From the NCBI GenBank assembly GCA_035527515.1, contig DATLAJ010000126.1, positions 1 to 47,314 on the forward strand: a stretch of DNA of 47,314 bases, written 5' to 3'. The notes below the pieces were generated by a model. It was not told the DNA's origin. It saw only the letters and a list, made by a program, of their open reading frames with translations, and ran no database searches. The position numbers and the translations under genes are program-made. This document shows, piece after piece, positions 43,451 through 47,314 of the stretch. Positions within the stretch are counted from its first letter, which is position 1, and the number at the start of each line of letters is the position of its first letter. The DNA comes from a bacterium. Lineage in GTDB: Bacteria; B130-G9.

Positions 43451-44743
43451 CTAGAAGAAAAGGTCCCAAACCGATTTGATGGTCCAGACGGCCGCTCCAA
43501 CGTAGGCCCACACCTTCTCCCCTATTTCAGTGTCGTTCTTTGCTGCAAGGGCGAAGCCCTTTGCAACGTCTTCAGCACTCCCGCATTTACCCTTGCCATC
43601 CTTACCCACATATCCGATCACATCTCCATTCTCGTCGTAGAGCGGCATCTCCTCGTCTCCGTCCTTCTCCTCGTCCCAGTCTCGCTCCTCGTTGCCCTCC
43701 TCGCTATCCTTGACCTTTATGCTTCCGTCTTCCTTCTTAGTCGCTTTCTTAGTCATGAAAGCCCATATCGGATCCCAGCATGGAGGTCGCACGCCAGGGC
43801 CACACGGCCTGGCGCATGATTCTGCATCCAATCCAATTGACGCCCCGGCAATCAGGCCAAAGGGATCGGTGAAGTTGGTGGGGGAGTTGTGGCAGTAGGC
43901 GTAGAGGCTGCCGAGGGAGAAGACGGGGTCGCGGCTGAAGAAGCGACCCAGGGATTGATTGTAATACCTCGCCCGGTAGAAGTAGTTGCCCATCGCCTCG
44001 TCATAGACCCGGCCCGTGAAGCGATACATGCAGTCAACATGGCCAGAGTGATACGTCGCGGTGGGCTGGCCGAAGGCATCATACGAATACGTCGTTTTGA
44101 GGTTCTCGTTGCTATCCATGATGTTGATTATGGAGCCGAGCCGGTCCTTCATGAGGTAGTGCGTATCTCCCGCCTGCGTCTTTGTTTTATCCGTCATGGA
44201 GAGCGGCTCGTCAACCCACGGCCCATGAGTGTATTCTTTATTCACCGTTGACCAGCTCGAGTCGTATTCCTGAATGACGTCGTTACCGTCGTAGAAGAAC
44301 TTACGCGTGCCCGAGGCGTCTGTCAAGCTGAGTCGCTTGCCGTCGGGGCCGTAGGTCATTGATTGGAGGGTGTTTCCGCCTTCTGAGACCGAGGTCATGC
44401 GATCGAACGGATCGTAGGCGAATGTCTTAGTGACACCGCTGGTTGTCTGCCCTGTAAGGTTTCCATTATCATCGTGCGAATAGGACGTGCCTATCGTGCC
44501 CTCGGTTGACTGCGTGAGCTGGTCGGCGGCGTTGTAGATGTAGGAGATAGTTGCGTCCGAGCTCCGCGCCCACTGCGTCCTGTTGCCGTTGTCGTCGTAG
44601 CTGAACGCGTCGGTATTACCCGCCGGATACGACGCCTCGGTCAGCTGCCCCTCGGCATCGTAGGTGTAGTCCGTTTCCCCAACGTTGTATTCGTCTTTCT
44701 CGGTTACGCGCGCACAGGCGTCGAATGTCAATAAAGACCACAA
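43451..44743 (-). CDS. RHS core fragment 2 with variable C-terminal region
   Basis: A 430-residue frame holding the last part of an RHS protein. YD repeats (ETDYTYDAEGQL, NTDAFSYDDNGNRTQW, TISYIYNAADQL, TFAYDPFDRM) lead to the RHS-associated core end (RDPVFSLGSLYAYCHNSP, NFTDPFGL). About 125 residues of a non-core C-terminal region follow: acidic in the middle (EEGNEERDWDEEKDGDEEMP) with a hydrophobic end (VWAYVGAAVWTIKSVWDLFF). Complete RHS proteins exceed 1000 residues, so the N-terminal two thirds are missing. The frame opens abruptly at a TTG without ribosome site, 25 nt after the TPR gene. It looks like an orphan core/tip cassette. No known toxin family is recognised in the tip. Confidence 0.75.
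   Translation of the reverse strand: MWSLLTFDACARVTEKDEYNVGETDYTYDAEGQLTEASYPAGNTDAFSYDDNGNRTQWARSSDATISYIYNAADQLTQSTEGTIGTSYSHDDNGNLTGQTTSGVTKTFAYDPFDRMTSVSEGGNTLQSMTYGPDGKRLSLTDASGTRKFFYDGNDVIQEYDSSWSTVNKEYTHGPWVDEPLSMTDKTKTQAGDTHYLMKDRLGSIINIMDSNENLKTTYSYDAFGQPTATYHSGHVDCMYRFTGRVYDEAMGNYFYRARYYNQSLGRFFSRDPVFSLGSLYAYCHNSPTNFTDPFGLIAGASIGLDAESCARPCGPGVRPPCWDPIWAFMTKKATKKEDGSIKVKDSEEGNEERDWDEEKDGDEEMPLYDENGDVIGYVGKDGKGKCGSAEDVAKGFALAAKNDTEIGEKVWAYVGAAVWTIKSVWDLFF
43866..44176 (-). repeat. RHS direct repeat B, copy 1
   Basis: Ungapped 311-bp partner of 46271-46581, coding for the conserved end of the RHS core from AGDTxYLMKDRLGS to NFTDP. Same orientation, about 2.4 kb apart. Confidence 0.9.
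44187..44341 (-). repeat. RHS direct repeat A, copy 2
   Basis: Partner of 41955-42109, coding for GKRLSLTDASG to SMTDK of the RHS core. Confidence 0.9.
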
Positions 44744-44768
44744 ACAGCAAGGGGAAATCAGTACATTC

Positions 44769-45782
44769 CTAATCTCCCGAAGCGTCGGCTGAAGCGACGT
44801 TCTCTAGCATCCCCTCAAGTCTCGTGATGTCTGCTTGGGCATATTCGACTTCGCATCTTTCAGTGAGGTCCGCATTGTCCACGAATCTCTCGTAGCTGTC
44901 AATGGCCTCACTTAATCGGCCCAATTCTTCCAGGACCCTCCCCCTTAGAAGGTGAGCTATAGCATAGTCAGGCACCAACGCTATTGCTCTATCGCAGTCG
45001 GATAACGCCTCGGCATATCGCCCTACTTCTTTCAGGGCGCAGCCGCGGTTGTAATAGGATTTAGCGTCATCATGATCCAGCGCGAGTGCCCGTTCGAAGT
45101 CGCTAAGAGCTCTATCATGTTGTCCCAACGTTTTGAAGCATATCCCTCGATTGCAATACGCACTCGCGTGCTTCGGATCTACCGATAAAGCCCTGGTGTA
45201 GTTCTCAATGGCTAGGTTTGTGAGGCCCAATTCCACGTATGAGTTACCACGGTTGTAGTATGCTTTAGCATACCTTGGATTGAGCTCTACCGCCCTGTCA
45301 TAGTCCGCAATTGCTTTGTGAAATTCACCGGACTGTCTGTATGCCGCCCCTCGAAGTAGGTAGCCCGAGAAACTAGCAGGTCTCAGGCGGATCGCATTGC
45401 TGCAATCGGCAACGGCCTGCTCCGACATTCCCATTTCTAGATAGACATAAGCCCTCTTGAGATAGGCCTGGAAATACTCTGGCTCCACTGCTATTGCCCG
45501 TGAATAGCTTGCTATAGCTTTGCCATATTCATGCTCTGCCTCCCACCGTTTCCCGTCCGAGTAGTGAAACTGCGCATTGTTCTCTTGACAGCCTGAAGCT
45601 AGAATGCAGAATGCGACAGCAACTGACCCACAGAATACCCGAATTAGCCGATGACCCCTCGACTGCTCTCGAGAGCCAACCGAAGGGCTGCCAAGATGTC
45701 GATTCCTGCCTATACACAGGGACTCTAGTGGCCTCCTCGTGTCCCCATGTGAGCAGAACATGACGTTACGCAAGGCTCTCAC
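44769..45782 (-). CDS. TPR-repeat lipoprotein
   Basis: Seven 34-residue TPR units (first at HYSDGKRWEAEHEYGKAIAS, last at LLRGRVLEELGRLSEAIDSY) follow a hydrophobic stretch ending in a lipobox-like LASGC, so the protein should be a lipid-anchored periplasmic or outer-membrane adaptor. TPR proteins bind other proteins; the partner is unknown. The start is a problem: the frame opens at GTG 45782 or ATG 45761, putting about 45-55 polar residues before the hydrophobic segment, and no ATG, GTG or TTG lies nearer. The 5' end may have been replaced by a recombination junction. It lies directly after the C-terminal cassette of RHS fragment 3. Confidence 0.75.
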   Translation of the reverse strand: MRALRNVMFCSHGDTRRPLESLCIGRNRHLGSPSVGSREQSRGHRLIRVFCGSVAVAFCILASGCQENNAQFHYSDGKRWEAEHEYGKAIASYSRAIAVEPEYFQAYLKRAYVYLEMGMSEQAVADCSNAIRLRPASFSGYLLRGAAYRQSGEFHKAIADYDRAVELNPRYAKAYYNRGNSYVELGLTNLAIENYTRALSVDPKHASAYCNRGICFKTLGQHDRALSDFERALALDHDDAKSYYNRGCALKEVGRYAEALSDCDRAIALVPDYAIAHLLRGRVLEELGRLSEAIDSYERFVDNADLTERCEVEYAQADITRLEGMLENVASADASGD

Positions 45783-45807
45783 ACCAGCTCTCTGACACGC
45801 ATCGTGC

Positions 45808-46026
45808 TCATTCCCATCCTGGTCCCGACCCCACCCATCTCATCTCGTTTTCTTCCCCCTCGGGTGGATCACCGCTTGGTGGATCGTCATCGTTGTCGTC
45901 TATTGGCGGCTCTTCGTCGATCTGGTTGCCCTCATCGTCAAACAAATCTATCTCGTCACCATAGTAATCGTCTTTATCTCTGTCTTTGTAATTAGGGTCC
46001 ATCCAGGACCTATACTCGAGTGCCAC
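45808..46026 (-). pseudogene. Acidic in-frame continuation of RHS fragment 3
   Basis: Seventy-two codons in the same frame as RHS fragment 3, directly after its TGA (46027-46029). It is very acidic (DEIDLFDDEGNQIDEEP, DDNDDDPPSGDPPEGEE) and resembles the acidic middle of the fragment 2 tip (DEEMPLYDENGDVIG). The simplest reading is that the TGA is a nonsense mutation in one longer tip. It has no ribosome site of its own, though the GTG at 46026 abuts the stop. A separate small gene cannot be excluded. Confidence 0.5.
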
Positions 46027-46656
46027 TCACCAGAAGCCATATACATCCATTAGCTCCATAAACATCAACCAGTCAAAACCATCTCCAGAATCACCATCTG
46101 AGTCATAATCAATACTGGACTGCCATGCTGGAGGATCGCCAGCGCTTGCTCTTGGCAGATGGAAAGTCCATGACCAGTCACTGGTTGAGCCCGAACTAGC
46201 ATCACCTCCGCCCGTGTCTCCTCCCCCTCCGGCCGGGTTAGGGTCGGGTACAGAGAACGTCCCACTCGGGTCGGTGAAGTTTGCGGGGGAGTTATTACAG
46301 TAGGCGTAGAGGGACTGGAGGGAGAAGATGGGGTCGCGGGAGAAGAAGCGGCCAAGCGATTGGTTGTAGTAGCGAGCACGGTAGAAGTAGTTGCCCATCG
46401 CGTCGTCGAACACTCGGCCTGTGAACCGATACATGCAATCGACCTGGCCGCTGTGATAGGTCGCGGTCGGGTCGCCGAACGCGTCGTAGCTGTAGGTCGT
46501 CTTGAGGGTCTCGTTTTCGTCGAGGATGTTGATGATCGAGCCGAGGCGGTCCTTCATTAGGTAGTAGGTGTCGCCCGCCTGGTTGCTGATCGCGTTGCTG
46601 TGGTTCCCCAAGTGCGGCTTCTCACTTTTGTTGGACAGCAAATAGAGAGCATTCAT
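46027..46656 (-). CDS. RHS core fragment 3 with variable C-terminal region
   Basis: A 209-residue frame. The first 26 residues are unrelated to RHS; from QAGDTYYLMKDRLGSI to NFTDPSG it is the end of an RHS core, nearly identical to fragment 2 in the 311-bp repeat B. The tip then differs completely: a Gly-rich linker (NPAGGGGDTGGGDASSG) and WTFHLPRASAGDPPAWQS before an acidic end and a TGA. The ATG overlaps the stop of the preceding small membrane gene (ATGA). It lacks a complete core and a signal, so it is another orphan cassette. The tip matches no toxin family I know. Confidence 0.7.
   Translation of the reverse strand: MNALYLLSNKSEKPHLGNHSNAISNQAGDTYYLMKDRLGSIINILDENETLKTTYSYDAFGDPTATYHSGQVDCMYRFTGRVFDDAMGNYFYRARYYNQSLGRFFSRDPIFSLQSLYAYCNNSPANFTDPSGTFSVPDPNPAGGGGDTGGGDASSGSTSDWSWTFHLPRASAGDPPAWQSSIDYDSDGDSGDGFDWLMFMELMDVYGFW
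46271..46581 (-). repeat. RHS direct repeat B, copy 2
   Basis: Partner of 43866-44176. Homology starts and stops sharply at both ends, so the flanking tips and upstream parts are unrelated. Confidence 0.9.
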
Positions 46657-47018
46657 GACCCATGTTGGGTAAGCTCGCGCGATACTTCATTAGCACCCAT
46701 ATCTCGCAGCTTTTCACCGATCCTCTTAAGGGAGATGAGGTATGTAATCGGCATTATAATGCCACTCAATACAATAAGCCCACACGGCATGACCGCCAGT
46801 GGCAATATACGCATAATTCGTTTCAAAAGCGGAAGCCTGAAATATGGGGAGGAGGTTGTGACGTATGCGTCAACAATGAAAAAGATGCATAAGAGTGCCA
46901 CCAGAATAACATTAGCCACCGTAAAGAAGAAGCGCCAGCGGCTGGAGGCCAGCTTATCAATCAATTCCATTGTTCGTTTGCCCTGCCGATCAATCAGAAG
47001 TTCCCAAAACCAAGCCAA
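46653..47018 (-). CDS. Small two-helix membrane protein
   Basis: A 121-residue protein with two clear membrane segments (FFTVANVILVALLCIFFIVD and ILPLAVMPCGLIVLSGIIMP) and basic ends; no family is recognised. TTG 47018 has GGGGAG 8 nt before it and is taken as start; ATG 46970 gives a 105-residue product that keeps both helices. Its stop overlaps the ATG of RHS fragment 3. Small membrane proteins of this kind serve as immunity proteins beside polymorphic toxins, but nothing here proves that. Confidence 0.55.
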   Translation of the reverse strand: MAWFWELLIDRQGKRTMELIDKLASSRWRFFFTVANVILVALLCIFFIVDAYVTTSSPYFRLPLLKRIMRILPLAVMPCGLIVLSGIIMPITYLISLKRIGEKLRDMGANEVSRELTQHGS

Positions 47019-47314
47019 CGCGCGTCTCCCCTTTTCCTTAAATACTCAGTCCTATTGCATCCCTAGCGCCACATAATACAGGCAATTGGAAGGACCGTAA
47101 ACCCTAAGATAAGACCTTTTGAAGGTTACCAGAGATCCCAACTGTTGTCAACTCTAAGCCGCCAGGCCATTTTACTGAAGACGTAGCTTGCCGTCCCAAA
47201 GTAAATACTCATCCCGAAAACCCCAGGGCCTCCTAAAGGCGACAAAAGCGCATATTCGATTGAGAGAAAAAACAAAGCGTCCGAATACAGATTGTAGTTA
47301 TCGGCTATTTCCTT
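47019..47314. other. Gene-free right edge
   Basis: No supported gene, RNA or repeat was seen in these 296 nt. It may hold the promoter of the small membrane gene, and any full-length rhs gene would lie further right. Confidence 0.3.

Noticed and set aside
46027-46029. TGA read as an amino acid (alternative code) in the RHS tip
   Set aside because: Several clear genes end in TGA at the expected family length, for example the PilM-like and flippase genes, so the standard code applies.

Overview
The window reads as chromosome of an uncultivated Gram-negative (two-membrane) bacterium. Pointers are a Wza-type outer-membrane export lipoprotein, an outer-membrane beta-barrel, lipoprotein signals, a membrane-bound proton- or sodium-pumping pyrophosphatase, RHS proteins and very long secreted beta-helix proteins. 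G+C looks to be in the mid-fifties percent. I cannot fix the phylum from the sequence; the beta-helix proteins and the methyltransferase/ATP-grasp fusion resemble what is seen in Planctomycetes-like and candidate-phylum genomes. No tRNA, rRNA, CRISPR array or intact transposase was seen.

Layout. 1-3650 (+): a CoA-disulfide-reductase-type flavoprotein, an OLD-like ATPase/TOPRIM protein and a small ferritin-like protein with its own good promoter. 3782-5749 (-): a methyltransferase fused to a D-Ala-D-Ala-ligase-like ATP-grasp domain. 6094-10086 (-): a compact glycan/lipid operon (PilM-like ATPase, GT4 glycosyltransferase, HAD phosphatase, decaprenyl-phosphate phosphoribosyltransferase-like UbiA protein), with a divergent Wzx-type flippase at 10350-11810 (+). 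12139-20092 (+): three tandem secreted right-handed beta-helix paralogues, the middle one frameshifted. 20249-30981 (-): a nine-gene exopolysaccharide operon. Read in its own direction it is receiver plus degenerate GGDEF protein, outer-membrane barrel, Wza, Wzz, BY-kinase, CheY-like receiver, 4,6-dehydratase, GT2 and the initiating sugar-phosphate transferase. 31438-34428 (+): K+-dependent-type pyrophosphatase and rhomboid protease. 34429-35075: a gene-free stretch packed with hairpins. 35076-41789 (+): SDR threonine dehydrogenase, a secreted protein sharing a domain with the beta-helix proteins, a three-gene ABC-2 exporter and CorA. 41813-47018 (-): three truncated RHS core fragments alternating with unrelated genes.

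How it fits together. The two glycan gene blocks and the flippase supply most parts of a Wzx/Wzy-type surface polysaccharide pathway: priming transferase, dehydratase, glycosyltransferases, flippase, chain-length protein with tyrosine kinase, and outer-membrane exit. No Wzy polymerase was recognised. The beta-helix proteins sit between the two glycan blocks and are exported to the envelope or beyond. The right end looks like a recombining store of orphan RHS C-terminal cassettes, with any full-length rhs gene lying outside the window.

The items I would look at first are the RHS cassette array, the domain shared by four secreted proteins, the methyltransferase/ATP-grasp fusion, the BY-kinase with an L7/L12-like N-terminus, and the hairpin island before the threonine dehydrogenase.
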